The notes under the pieces: generated by a model
Database searches by the model: none
Told to the model about the DNA's origin: nothing
Seen by the model: the letters and a program-made list of their open reading frames with translations, nothing else
Origin: Nymphaea colorata
Lineage: Eukaryota > Streptophyta > Magnoliopsida > Nymphaeales > Nymphaeaceae
Direction of reading: 5' to 3'
Length of the DNA stretch: 64,000 bases
Assembly (NCBI RefSeq): GCF_008831285.2
Contig: NC_045141.1
Location: 6,403,224-6,467,223, forward strand
Shown here: positions 34,511-45,499 of the stretch, piece after piece
Numbering within the stretch: the stretch's first letter is position 1
Layout of the letters: each line of letters opens with the position of its first letter
Program-made: the position numbers and the translations under genes

Positions 34511-35440
34511 TGGCAGGAGCCATGGCCCTCCCCCCTCATGTTTGCAAAAAAAAGTTGATACTTACATTTTAAAAAAGTTTTTAAATTGGCCTATGTAAAA
34601 TTTTGAAAAATATTGTTTGTCCCTTTTATAATTTTTGCAAATATTGTTCTGCCCTTCCTAAAAAAAATTGCTGGCTTCACCCCTGGATCTCGGGGTCTAC
34701 TGTTTTTTATTCATATCCATTTCATCTCAAGTTAATGAAATTATGAGTACCTCATGTCAGAACAACATCACAATCAATAAGAGAAGAAGAAATAAGAAAC
34801 TAGACTGACATAGAAAATATATCTCTAGCAAGAAATTCTTGCTTGTGGGTAAGAATTGCCTCCACTGTAGGTTGCATGTGACTGTGTAATTTCATAAGAT
34901 CATCTTGCTTGAGTAGTTGTTCTAGAATCCCCTATCCCCAATACTCACACCAAATTTTCACCTTCTTACTGATACCCAAACACCGCTAGATTTTCCATAT
35001 TAATGAGAAATGAGCTTTTGGAACATCTAAATTGGAACAGGAGAGAGATGGTCCCCTTGTCATCGACCTCTATGGCTACAAAAAGTGGTTTCCTCCCTTC
35101 TTAAAGGCAACAACAAAGAAAGCAGTAGAAACACAAGTCATATTTTTCCTCACAAAATCCCAAATAAGAAAGCCCAAAGTGCAAAAAGACAATCTCACTT
35201 TGTCAAGAGCTTTTGAAACATCTAATTTGAGAAGAAAAATTTGTTCTATATGCCCTTTTCCTAGTTGTTGACCACTTCAAGAGCAAGACACATGGATGGT
35301 GAATAAATCTACTAGGGAGATCAGAAGTACAACTAGTTTATAGATCACATTGCATAATGATATCAGTCAAGACTTTTATATCGATAATGATACAAATTAA
35401 GAATCAATATCATATGTGTTCCATTTACGTTTGTGTGAAG
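34511..35440 (-). mobile_element. LINE relic 2, same family as relic 1, minus strand
   Basis: Nucleotide similarity to 22,945-24,400 in blocks: gcc..tggccctcccccctcat (34,521), caccaaattttcacctt (34,951), the tggctacaaaaagtgg..ccctccttcttaaagg stretch (35,070-35,110) and tcaagacttttatat..gataatgacac..aattaa (35,368). Internal parts are deleted relative to relic 1, and no open frame survives. Confidence 0.72.
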
Positions 35441-36349
35441 AAATTTCTCACCACCAGAGCCATATTGTTTGCATCCGGAAATTTCTTTTGGTTCACCCGT
35501 GAGAATTTGTTTTGCAAACTAGAAAAGGGGTCCACCAGCCATTGGAAAAGAAAGTTCGATAATTTTTGTTTGATAAAATGGTAAGAGATATGTTTTAGAA
35601 GAAACAATCTTAATTAATGATTTGTAATAATCATTTAAAGTAAAAAAATTATGTCAATTTTTGAAAGAAGAGTTTTGATAAAATTTTATAAAAATGCTTT
35701 AATGAAATGATCATTTGTAAAGTAAAGAAAGTTAATAGATATCTTTTGAAACACAAGTTAATCTCAGGTTTTAGCCTAACTCTATTACCATATTATTGAG
35801 GATCGATCATGTTTTGCTTTGGTTTCCTAAATAAGTGGTTGTAGGTATCCGTGAATCTTAAGAATGCATGGTGAATATGAAAGTTAAATGAAAAGAGAAA
35901 GAATTCTTTATGCTTGAAAGAAAATTAGAAAAGTCATTCATACCATAACATGCATATTAAAAAAAAAAGTTTTCAAAAATGAGTTGTATGCCATCCTAGT
36001 GTACTCCGGATGATAATGATCATGTATTGCACCTTAATATTGGCCCTGGTGAAGTCGAATGATTTTGGACCAAGCAAAATGGGAGCTTTTTTTGTTTAAT
36101 ATATAAATAGATAGAGAGAGAGAGAGAGAGATTAGAAGAGAGAGTAAAAGGGAGAGAAGTCTAAAAGGAGGGAAGAAAAGGTGGGTGGGGGAGGAGACAA
36201 GAACCCAGTTGACCCATATGGCACCCTATCTCAAAATCAACATTGTTCCTCATACCATTAGGATAGCACCCTCCAAGAATCAAACTGAAGACATGGTTGT
36301 AACATGCTGCCTAACCCAACCATTGTCCTACCATCATTTGTTTAAAAGG

Positions 36350-36560
36350 GGTGGAGAGAGAGAGAAAGAGACAGGGGGTTTAAGAAAGAAAAAGAAAAAA
36401 GAGAGATTAAAAGAGAGGTAAAAGAAAGCGAGAGAAAGAAAGAGATTTAAAAAAAGGGAGAGAGAGAAAAGAGAAATTTTAGAGAGAGACATCTAAAGAG
36501 AGAGAAATCAGAGAGAGAGAGAAAATAGGAGAGAAATAGAAAGATTAAAAGAGAGATTTT
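36350..36560. repeat. Purine-rich GA/GAAA tract, copy B
   Basis: Equivalent of 16,200-16,440. More than 200 bases almost without pyrimidines on the plus strand, with different unit numbers from A. Confidence 0.85.
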
Positions 36561-36856
36561 GTGTTTTTAAATTCTCATTCCTGGATGGAAACAAGGATTA
36601 GCTAATTTGGAAAATAATTTAAATATTATAACGACTTCATTACATTCGTTGTAGTTCAGAGAGAAACTTAAGCTCATAAAGAAAGAGTCTAAGCAAAGTC
36701 TCCAAAGCCTTTAATTTCAAGAGTTTGAGATGCTTTTGAAACTATCAAAAAAATCTTTGTATTCAAGTGTAAATAGTAAGGAAGACATCCTATGTAATCT
36801 TGGCAATTACGAAAAGACGCCCCTCCCATCATTAGGTATAAGATGAACCTAGATAA

Positions 36857-36861
36857 TGAGG
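36857..36861. repeat. Target site duplication, left
   Basis: TGAGG next to the LTR terminus TGTTTGC. It matches the right duplication exactly. Confidence 0.93.
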
Positions 36862-38519
36862 TGTTTGCATCCCAAAATTTTCATTGGTTTTGGAGTGCTC
36901 CAGAAAAATGAGGTTTTTGTTTTGAAAGAGGAAAGAAAGGGACTCGCCCGTCGGTACGAGGATCAACCGTTCCTTGCGCCTTTACCGGGGGTAATCAACC
37001 CAAGGGCTATGTTTATCATTGATGCATTTCGTTTTAACTTAAACATCTTTTTAATTCTATATGCGGTGTAGAAAATATTGAAAGTTTGAAGTTTCAAACT
37101 TTTGAAAAGGTGCTTGAAGAGTTGCTTGAAAATGTGAAATGTTTTGAGGAAAAAGTGGAACTAGTAAATATCATTTGAAAAGCCTGTGAAATCATTTTGA
37201 AATCACTTTAGTGTTCACTTAAGACTTTAAGTATGTTTGAGATTTTGCTCTAATTCGGTTACCACCTAGCTATAGCTTCGTCCCTTCTTGCTTAAGTTCT
37301 TTTGGAGAGATGCTTGTGATCATAAGTAAAATAAAGTGGGTGAGAATGCATGGATGCATTTATCCTATATGATTGAAAGAATGTAAAACATTCTACCACA
37401 ACATTCATCTAAAGTCATTCCGACCACAACATACATCTAAGATTTCGTTGTTATAATTATTGTATATAAGAAGGAAAACTTTTGAAAAGCGATAGGGATT
37501 GTAGACCATCAAGCATGACTCCAATGTTGGGTCATTACTTGGTTTGTGGTCTTAATGAAGTTGGTAGATAAAATATCATGAGAGGAGAATGTTAAAAAGA
37601 ATACAAGAGATAAAACACTCTTATGAAAAGAAAGAGAGAGAGATAGAGAAAGACATGCATATATGTGTACATACCATCACATATACACATATATGAAAGC
37701 TTAAGAGAAAAAGATATATTGATTTGAAGAGAAAGAGAGATTTTAGAGGAAAATAAAAATATCATACGTATATATGGGTATGAAAATTTTATAAGAGAAG
37801 ATATTTGTCTTGAAAAGAGGAATAAATATTTGAAAGAGAGGAAATTGAGCACATGTACATACGTATTCATGCACATATGAAAACTTATAAAATGGAAAGT
37901 GAATGCATAGAGAGAGAAAGATGGGGGGTCATCATGTTGGCATAGATGTATATAACATGTGTATACATCCATACCTTCACAAGATTAGAAATCAAGGAAC
38001 AACTTAAAATTACCAACTTCAAGTTTTATGTGGGCCGGATGGGAGCTTGGACTCATGTAAGAGTCTAAGCTAAGTCCCTAAGGCCATGTTAGAAGGTTCC
38101 TTTTGAAAATGTTTTTGAAAATAAGCATAAAATGTTATTATTTAGTTTGTTGTAAGGGATATATTTCTTCCACCGTTGGGTATGGAAGAAAACAAGCAAC
38201 ATAACGAGACACTCGTTAGGGTTCCTAATGGGATGTTTAAGAAGGAAACTAGTGCAAAATGACATGCAAATGCATATTAACATGTACATTTTGTGAGGGT
38301 TTATCCCGGGTTGGACAAGTCCCAACCTCAAAAATTAATATGAAAATAAAGAGTCCCCAAACCACACTCTCATTCCCACCATACATTCACATATAAGTAG
38401 AAAACCAAGCAACTATGCATGAAAATATATAGACAACATTCAAGGAAGGAAAAAGAGAAAGAGGATGACGGAAAGTGTAAGGTTCAATTAGGAGGAGGAC
38501 ATGATGTAACTATGAAATG

Positions 38520-39440
38520 ATATGTCACCTTCATCTTCTCATGTTCCCGGTGCACTTGAGTATAGCCTCTTGACTCTAAAATAGAGATTGAGAGCTATCT
38601 CCTTGGCCATGGGGAAATAGAGAATACAGAAAATAAGAGGAAGCAAAAGAACAACAAGAATGTATTAATGAAAATAAAGAACATGATTAAAATGAAAGAT
38701 CATCTCATTTTTTCATGCTCCCGGTGCACTTGAGCATAGCCTCTTGTCTCTAAAAAGAGATTGAGTGCTACCTCCTTTAGCCATAGGGAGATGAAGATGA
38801 GGAGAAAATGTAGAAAGAAAAACAATGCCATATTTAATAAAAGAGAAAGCATGATTCAATCACGAAATGAAAGATCATCTCATCCTTCCATGCTCCCAAT
38901 GCACTTGAGCATAGCCTCTTGTCTCTAAAAGAGATTGAGTGCTATCTCCTTTGGCTATGGGGAGAGGAGGAAGAGAGAAAAGAAAATAACAAGAACAAGG
39001 CTATATTGAAGAAAGAAATAACAATAACAACAAGAATATATTCATGAAGGGAAAGAACAACAACAACAAGAATATTGAAAGAGCATGATTTAATCATAAA
39101 ATAAATATCATCTCATCTTCTCATGCTCCCGGTGCACTTGAGCATAGCCTCTTGTCTCTAAAAAGAGGTTGAGTGCTATCTCCTTTGGCCATGGGAGATG
39201 AAGATGAGAAGAGAAAATGAAAACAATCAACACGACTATGTTCAAGAAAAAGGAATAGCTTATAATAAGAACATATTAATGAAAATAACAACAACAACAA
39301 GAATACTTGAAAGAACATGATTTAATCATAAAATAAAATATCTCTCATCTTCTCATGCTCCGGTGCACTTGAGCATAGCCTCTTGTCTCTAAAAAGAGGT
39401 TGAGTGCTATCTCCTTTGGCCATGGGGAGATAAAGATGAG
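38520..39440. repeat. LTR-internal array of about 175-235-bp units (3' LTR)
   Basis: Five copies of a motif built on CATGCTCCCGGTGCACTTGA, then GCATAGCCTCTTGTCTCTAA, AAAGAGATTGAGTGCTA and TCTCCTTTGGCCATGGGGAG start near 38,535, 38,712, 38,888, 39,120 and 39,353. They are separated by purine-rich AACAACAAGAATA filler of changing length. The same five are in the 5' LTR (about 51,060-51,960). Confidence 0.9.
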
Positions 39441-39759
39441 AGAAAAAAAAAAGAAATGGGTGGGATGATGATTACATACCTCTAATGAGAAATGACATGA
39501 GGAAGATAAACACCTTCACTTGAAAATCCCCTTTGAGTGAAGCTCAAGATGATGCCTCCAAGAGGGTTGTAGCTTGCTCTAAGTTGGAGAGGGAAATGGA
39601 GAGAGGGAGAGGGAGAGAGAGAGAGCTCAAGAGAAACTCTAAGTCTTCAAGTGAGAATACACTAGAGTTTCTCCCAAGGGCCAATCTTACCAAGAGGGGG
39701 GAAAATGAGGGGTATTTATAGAAGATTTTGGAGCCAAAGCCCTAAATTTGAATTTTTTG

Positions 39760-40250
39760 ACCTAAAAAGACTAAAATCACCCTCTAAAAGCAGATTTTTT
39801 GGTCAAAAAGGGTCTTGTCCACCCAAAAAGACTAAAATTACCCTCTAAAAGAGGTTTTTTGGTCAAAAGAAAGGGTAAATGGGCCTTGTCTACCAAAAGC
39901 TAAAGTCACCCTCTAAAAGAAGATTTTTTTGTCAAAAGGATGGGCAAATTGGTCTTGTCCACCCAAAAAGACTAAAGTCACCCTCTAAAAGGAGATTTTT
40001 TTGTCAAAAGGAAGGGCAAATTGGTCTTGTCCCCCCAAAATGACTAAAATCACCCTCTAAAAGGAGATTTTTTGGTCAAAAGGAGGGGAAATTAGTCTTG
40101 TCCACCCAAAAAGACTAAAATCACCCTTCTAAAAGGAGATTTTTTGGTCAAAAGAGGGGCAAATTGGTCTTGTCCACCCAAAAAGACTAAAATCACCCTC
40201 TAAAAGGAGATTTTTTGGTCAAAAGGAGGGGCAAATGGTTCTTAAATGAT
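39760..40250. repeat. LTR-internal 72-bp tandem array (3' LTR)
   Basis: About seven units containing GTCAAAAGGA, GGGCAAATTGGTCTTGTCC, ACCCAAAAAGACTAAAATCA and CCCTCTAAAAGGAGATTTTT. Units vary by small indels. The array ends before a TTTGGATCTAATTTGGAT run near the LTR terminus. Confidence 0.92.
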
Positions 40251-40385
40251 CGATTTGGATCTGAACTTGGGTTTTGGATCTAATTTGGATATAAAGTTGT
40301 ATTTTGGATTTAATTTGGATCTAAATTTGAGTTTCGTGCTTGGATAAAACATCATAATCTTTTAGAAAAATTTGGGGTGATTACA

Positions 40386-40399
40386 GATGCCCCTCTTTG
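40386..40399 (-). other. Polypurine tract of the Gypsy element
   Basis: The minus strand reads CAAAGAGGGGCATC immediately before the LTR start TGTAATCACC, the usual plant Gypsy arrangement. Confidence 0.85.
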
Positions 40400-40899
40400 T
40401 TAATAAGCCGGTTTTAGCCGTGCTTAGTGACAAAGATAAACGCCACAAATTTTTCAAACAAGATATTTTCATAGAGATGTTTCAGGCTTTACCCCTTACC
40501 TGAATGGGTTGTTTGAGCTTAAATTGCAGGTTTAACCCCTTACCTGCACGGGTTTGCCGATTTCAAATTCAGGTTTAACCCCCTGAATGGGTTGCCTTGA
40601 CTTGCATCACAAGTTGAACCCTTTAACTGTGTGGGTTGCTTTGGCTTGTAGCACAGTTTTAACCCCTTTGCCTGCATGAGTTGCTTTGGCATTGCAGGTT
40701 TAACCCTTGCCTGCATGGGTTGCCTCATATTGCAGGTTTTACCCTTTACCTGCACGGGTTGCTCCAAGCCCTGAGCGATAATAATAAAAAAAATGCCCCA
40801 GTGTAATTGTCATGTTTTACGACTGGGAAGAATCTAGATTGAATAGTCGATGTGGAAACACAAATGTTTGACATTGATTGGAAAATGAATACAAGAGAA

Positions 40900-41850
40900 C
40901 TAGGCATAAAATTTCTTGAGGTGAAGGGCATTAACAGGATCGGCAAGTTCCACCCCATCAGCATCAATTAGTCGGTATGAATTGTGGGGCAAAGCTTCCT
41001 TAATGACATATGGGCCTTCCCAATTTGGTGCCCACTTGCCTCGTGGTCGACCTCTCAGGTACACTGCAGATCGTAGGACTGAATCATTCACTTTGAACTG
41101 TCTCTCGATAACTGACTTGGCAAATTGTCTGGCTACCCTTTGACAATAACTTCAGCATGTTCAGCCGCTTTTAGCCTCTTTTCATCTAGCAAATCGAGCT
41201 GCATTAGCCTTTTCTGCTGATATTGAGTAAGAGGGAGCTCTATGAGGGAAGCGAACTTCAAAGCAGGTTTCAACACATATAATGGTAGAACCACTTCTGT
41301 TCCATAGACTAGCTCTGCTGGAGTGGCATTTGTTGGAGTTCTCATAGTGGTGCGATATGCCCATAGAGCGTTATGCATCTTTTCATGCCAATCTCTTTCA
41401 GTTTCAACTGTCCGTTCCAAGATGCGGATCAGGATCTTGTTTGTAGCCTCTGCTTGTCCATTGCCTTGGGGTAATAAGGAGCCGAAAAATGGTGCGTGAT
41501 GTGGTACCTGCTGCACAATTGCTTCATCTTTTCATTCTTGAAATGAGTTCCGTTGTCAGATACTATATCATGAGGGACTCCAAATCTGCAAAGAAGATTT
41601 TTGTGAATGAAGGACACTACATGACGTCCTTCCACTGTTCTGAGTGTGACGACTTCTACCCACTTGGTAAAATAATCCGTTGCAGCAAGAAAATACTTAT
41701 GACCGTTAGAAGCTGCAGGGGATATTGGTCCGACTACGTCAAAGGCCCACATTGAAAATGGCCAAGGAGATGTCACAGAATGCAAGTGAGAGGCTGGGGC
41801 ATGAATCACTGGCATGCAGTTGGCATTCTTTGCATCTTTTAACAAATTGG
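40900..41850 (-). pseudogene. Gypsy integrase (broken)
   Basis: Reading right to left: PFSMWAFDVVGPISPAASNG (first Asp of the core), ATDYFTKWVEVVTLRTV, FGVPHDIVSDNGTHFKNEKM (second Asp), then after a frameshift near 41,460 QGNGQAEATNKILIRILERT (Glu), WAYRTTMRTPTNATPAELVY and LKAAEHAEVI. The C-terminal part after another shift reads WAPNWEGPYVIKEALPHNSY, RLIDADG and NALHLKKFYA, typical of Tat/Ogre integrase tails. The zinc-finger region lies upstream (CGGHVGYQTLTKKI, 41,862-41,960). D,D,E are all visible but in different frames. Confidence 0.9.
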
Positions 41851-41861
41851 TGACAATCTTT

Positions 41862-42785
41862 TTACATGGTAGGCCAATAATACCCTGCTCGAATTATTTT
41901 TTTGGTGAGGGTTTGGTAACCAACATGGCCCCCACAATCTCCTTGATGTGATTCTTCAATTACTTCCTTTGCCTCATCTTCATTAAGGCACTGAGAGTAT
42001 TCAGTGCTAAATCCATGTCTGTATAATAACCCTGCTAGGATAAAGTACCTCGCTGACATACGTTGTATTGCTTTTTGTTCATTTTTAGGCATTTCAGTCG
42101 GGAATTCTCCGCTTTCAATGTACCTTTTGATGTCATCGTACCAAGGCATATTCCTCCCTTGGATGTGATGAACATGCGCCATCGTTTCAAAAGCAGAGTG
42201 TTCTAATCTTCCAATCTCAAAAGAACGGATTGCTTCATTGGTTCGAAAAATGATGGTCGATCCTAAGCTCGCGAGGCCATCCGCAATAGGGTTACCTTCT
42301 CTCTTTATGTGAGCCAACTGTACTTCTTCGAATTGACAGATTAAGGAGGTAGCAATTTCTTGATATGGCACCAACTTTTCATCTTTGACTTGCCATTCTC
42401 CATTCACTTGGTTTATAATAAGCTGAGAGTCGCCGAAGGCATGCACTCTTTTCACTTGAAAACTCAATAAAGAACGAAGTCCTTGTATGAGAGCTTCATA
42501 TTCAGCCATGTTATGGGTACATGGAAAATCAAGTTTCAAAGAGTACGGAATCATTTCGCTTTCTGGAGTGATGAGTAAGATGCCTATGCCTGCTCCCATC
42601 ACATTTCTGGACCCATCAAAGTACATCTTCCATGTCGGAACCATTTCCAATCTTAGTACATGTTCATCTGGAAACTCATCATTTGTTCTGATTTCTTCGT
42701 ACTGAGGGAAGTCTGCTAACTGATCCGCAATTGCTTGTCCTTTGATTGACTTTTGAGACACATATTCAAGATCATATTGCATCAA
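41862..42785 (-). pseudogene. Gypsy second RNase H and linker to integrase (307-residue frame)
   Basis: The longest intact frame of the element. It opens with DLEYVSQKSIKGQAIADQLA, then WKMYFDGSRNVMGAGIGILL (first Asp of an RNase H fold), THNMAEYEALIQGLRSLLSF (Glu), VHAFGDSQLIINQVNGEW (Asp) and HIKREGNPIADGLASLGS (Asp). This second, archaeal-like RNase H downstream of RT-RNase H is the hallmark of the Tat clade. The end contains the integrase zinc-binding start (ESHQGDCGGHVGYQTL). Confidence 0.9.
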
Positions 42786-42879
42786 CAGAACTTGTCATTT
42801 GGCGATACACCCATTAAGGAATGGTTGTTCCAAGATGTACTTGAGAGGATTTAGTTTGGAGAGTATCTTGACCTCACAA

Positions 42880-44293
42880 GCTAATAAATAATGTCTCAAC
42901 TTCTGATACATTCAAACCAATGCCAGACAAGTTTTCTCTATTGGAGAGTACTTCTTTTCGTATTGAACAAAAGTCTTGCTAATGTAATAGATTGCATGTT
43001 CGATGCGACTTCCTTCCTCATATTGTGCCAAAAAGCCGCCACATGCTGACTCATTCACTGTGATGTAAAGCAGCAATGGTTTACCCAATGTTGGTGGTTT
43101 TAGAATTGGTGAATTTAGAAGGTATTTCTTGATCCTTTTGAATGACTGTTGGCATTCAAAACCCCATTCAAACTTGACACCTTTCCTCAGCAGCTGATTG
43201 AATGGTTCGCATCTCATGGCCAGATTGGAAATGAATCGTCTGATAGATTGGATTTGTCCTTGCAAGCTTCGCAACTCCTTGATATTGGTAGGTGGTGGCA
43301 TATCGATTATTGCCTTAGCTTTGTAAGATCCATTTCAATTCCCTTCTTACTGACCATGAAACCCAACAGCTTGCCTGACTCAACCCCAAACACACATTTT
43401 TAAGGATTCAGGCGAAGCTTGTACTGTAAAAGCCTCTCAATACTTGGGCAAGAGTTTCAATGTGATCTTCTCTTGTCTTGGATTTGATCAATATGTCATG
43501 ATATATGCATCCATGATTTTATGCATCTGGTCATGGAAGATGGCAGCCATGGCTCTTTGATAGGTTGCTCCAGCATTCTTCAACCCAAATGGCATTACCG
43601 TGTAATAAAAAGTGCCCCAGGGTGTAGTAAAAGCGGTCTTAGGTTGATCTTTGACTACTAATTTGATCTGGTTATATCCCGAATATCCATCCATGAAAGA
43701 AAACATTGCATGGCCTGCAGTACTGTCTACCAATAGATCAATGTTTGGAAGAGGATAATCATCCTTTGGTGTGGCTTTGTTCAAGTCTCGAAAGTCAATG
43801 CACAACCTGACTTTACCATTTTCTTAGGGACCACCACGATGTTTGCCAACCATTCGGGGTAATCAATGGCACGAATGAATTTTGCCTTTAGCAAGTCCTC
43901 TAGTCCTTCTTTTACAGGGCCTTCTAGTGAGGGTCAAGCTTGCGCAATTTTTGCTTAATCGGCTTGCAGTTAGGATTTAAGGGCAAACGATGTTCGACCA
44001 ACTGGGGGTCTAAGCCTCGCATATCTTCATAAGTCCAAGCAAAAGCTTCTTGGTTACTTATAAGAAAGTCCACCAATCTTTTCTTCTCATCCACTGACAA
44101 ACTGGTGCAATTTGAAAATTTTAGGATCTTCACTGGTTCCAATATTAATTTCTTCAATTGGATCATTAACCAAGGATGAGGGATGTTCTTGTTTTTGAAT
44201 CTGAGTGAATTGTGGTAATTCTGACTCGGGTATTGCCATAGGTTTCATTTCACGACTGCTTGTTCGATAAATGCTTTCTGGATGGACTTCCAA
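42880..44293 (-). pseudogene. Gypsy reverse transcriptase and first RNase H (broken)
   Basis: The frame at 43,924-44,166 holds the pre-RT EAFAWTYEDMRGLDPQLVEH. The frame at 43,488-43,805 holds RT: MCIDFRDLNKATPKDDYPLP, DGYSGYNQIKLVVKDQPKTA, FTTPWGTFYYTVMPFGLKNA. After GATYQRAMAAIFHDQMHKIM the frame reads DAYIMTY where the family has a YVDD box, and a one-base shift restores KSKTREDHIETLAQ downstream. The catalytic Asp pair is therefore lost. The frame at 42,912-43,301 contains LRSLQGQIQSIRRFISNLA and the Gypsy RNase H words SACGGFLAQYEEG and EKKYSPIEKTCLALV. Confidence 0.9.
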
Positions 44294-44759
44294 GGAAAAA
44301 GAATAAACTGAGACATATTGAGTTCCGACATCTTGTAAAGAGGATAAAGGAAAGAGTTGGACGAAATTAAAATCGACAACAAAAGATTACTTGTATTTGC
44401 ATATATATATAAAAAAAAGGTTCTTAGTTCATAGAATGGGTCTTCTCATGAGACCAAACAAAAAGATGTTTAAAATTACAAAATTCATGGGAGGATTTTG
44501 AAACAAAAGTGAATACTATTAGCCCCCAAGATCTTCTTCAAATTCCTTCATGATATCCCAGTCCTCTCATGTTCATCTAAAAAGAGATGCTAATCGGTTG
44601 CAAGATGCCATCTTCATTTTTCCCAAGGCCAGTGAATGGACGGTAGCCACCTTTCAGAAGCAACTGAAAACCCTTAGGATTTTTCATGAAATGAACATAC
44701 AATGGGTGTTCTTGGTAACTTGCACGATTGTTGAAATAGTATAAGCATTCCCGGATGTT

Positions 44760-45230
44760 CCCCTATCTCATGTTCTGCATCCATTCTTCCAAAGGTCTTT
44801 CCTTTGTTGTTCTTATGCTCGGTACATCCACGGATCAATTGGCCTAGGGAGCATGGGTTGCATCAACCTCTCGACTGGATCCTCAGCACGGATAGTGATG
44901 ACTGATGGATCAAAACTCCATTTTAGGCATTGATGAAGAGTGGATGGATCCCTCGTACTTGATGGATCCAAGGTCGTCCCAAAAGCAAGTTGTATGATGG
45001 TGGTACATCTACCACGTGAAATACAATGCAATGGCTAGTATTTTCAATGATCACATTCATGTCGAGGGTACCTTTGCTGTTCATGCCTCGCCATCGTATC
45101 CATAGATCTTGGAATTATCAGAACGATATTTGTCTTCACAAATCCCAAAGCTTTGGCCGTGAGATCGGGGCAAATATTTAAGCCACTCCTCCGTCAATCA
45201 ATACATGTGGCACAGTCATTCCATTGACTT
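44760..45230 (-). pseudogene. Gypsy protease region (broken)
   Basis: In shifted minus frames I read VDVPPSYNLLLGRPWIH-like words around 44,930-45,020 (from caccatcatacaacttgc..ttgggacgaccttggatcca), typical of the protease end in Tat elements (family: YN.LLGRPWIH). The active-site D-S/T-G is not cleanly readable. Call by position and tail motif. Confidence 0.6.
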
Positions 45231-45499
45231 GGACGACGATGTAAAGAGCATCTTCATGAACATATCCCATTTTGAGAGGTCCTTCTCTGAAAAGGTAATG
45301 ACTGGTCCTTAGAGGGTCGAATCCAATCTCCTTCAACTATACGTTCTTTCAAGGGGAGGACCTTACCCCAGTAGCAGAATCTTCATCCAGAGAGTCATTT
45401 GATGATTCATCATCACCGCTTTGTAAGATAAAAGTCTTTGGGATTATTGAAAGTTTTTCGAAGAACCTTCTATCTTTCGTTCATCAGAGCAATAAAATC

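Larger units (their letters stand above)
33066..36025. other. About 3-kb segment present only in block B
   Basis: It interrupts the A/B alignment. Contents in order: 33,066-33,290 unremarkable; 33,300-33,495 a gene-like minus-strand stretch; 33,500-33,660 loosely like 10,005-10,215; 34,511-35,440 a LINE relic; 35,440-36,025 AT-rich with nothing recognised. No clear target duplication or terminal repeat was found, and A carries about 30 different bases at the site, so insertion in B versus replacement in A is open. Confidence 0.7.
36026..36861. repeat. Segmental duplication block B, part 2
   Basis: Aligns with 15,885-16,734 of block A (ttgcaccttaat, gtcgaatgattttgg, purine-rich tract, aagcctttaatttcaag). 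It ends at ATAATGAGG, where the Gypsy element begins. Confidence 0.92.
36862..40385 (-). repeat. 3' LTR of the Gypsy element (3,524 bp)
   Basis: Plus-strand termini TGTTTGCATCC and GGGGTGATTACA, so on the minus strand it starts TGTAATCACCCC. It contains two internal repeat arrays (38,520-39,440 and 39,760-40,250). It is highly similar to 49,404-53,003, with small indels. No coding frame of note: the long minus frames inside are low-complexity Phe/Leu/Ser-rich translations. Confidence 0.93.

Noticed and set aside
35032-35271. 79-residue plus frame in the B-only segment
   Set aside because: The bases align with the LINE relic read on the minus strand. Antisense shadow.
37592-39318. Minus-strand Phe/Leu-rich frames (for example 126 residues at 37,592) repeated at 50,270
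   Set aside because: Both copies lie inside the Gypsy LTRs and translate purine-rich low-complexity DNA. No start context or domain.
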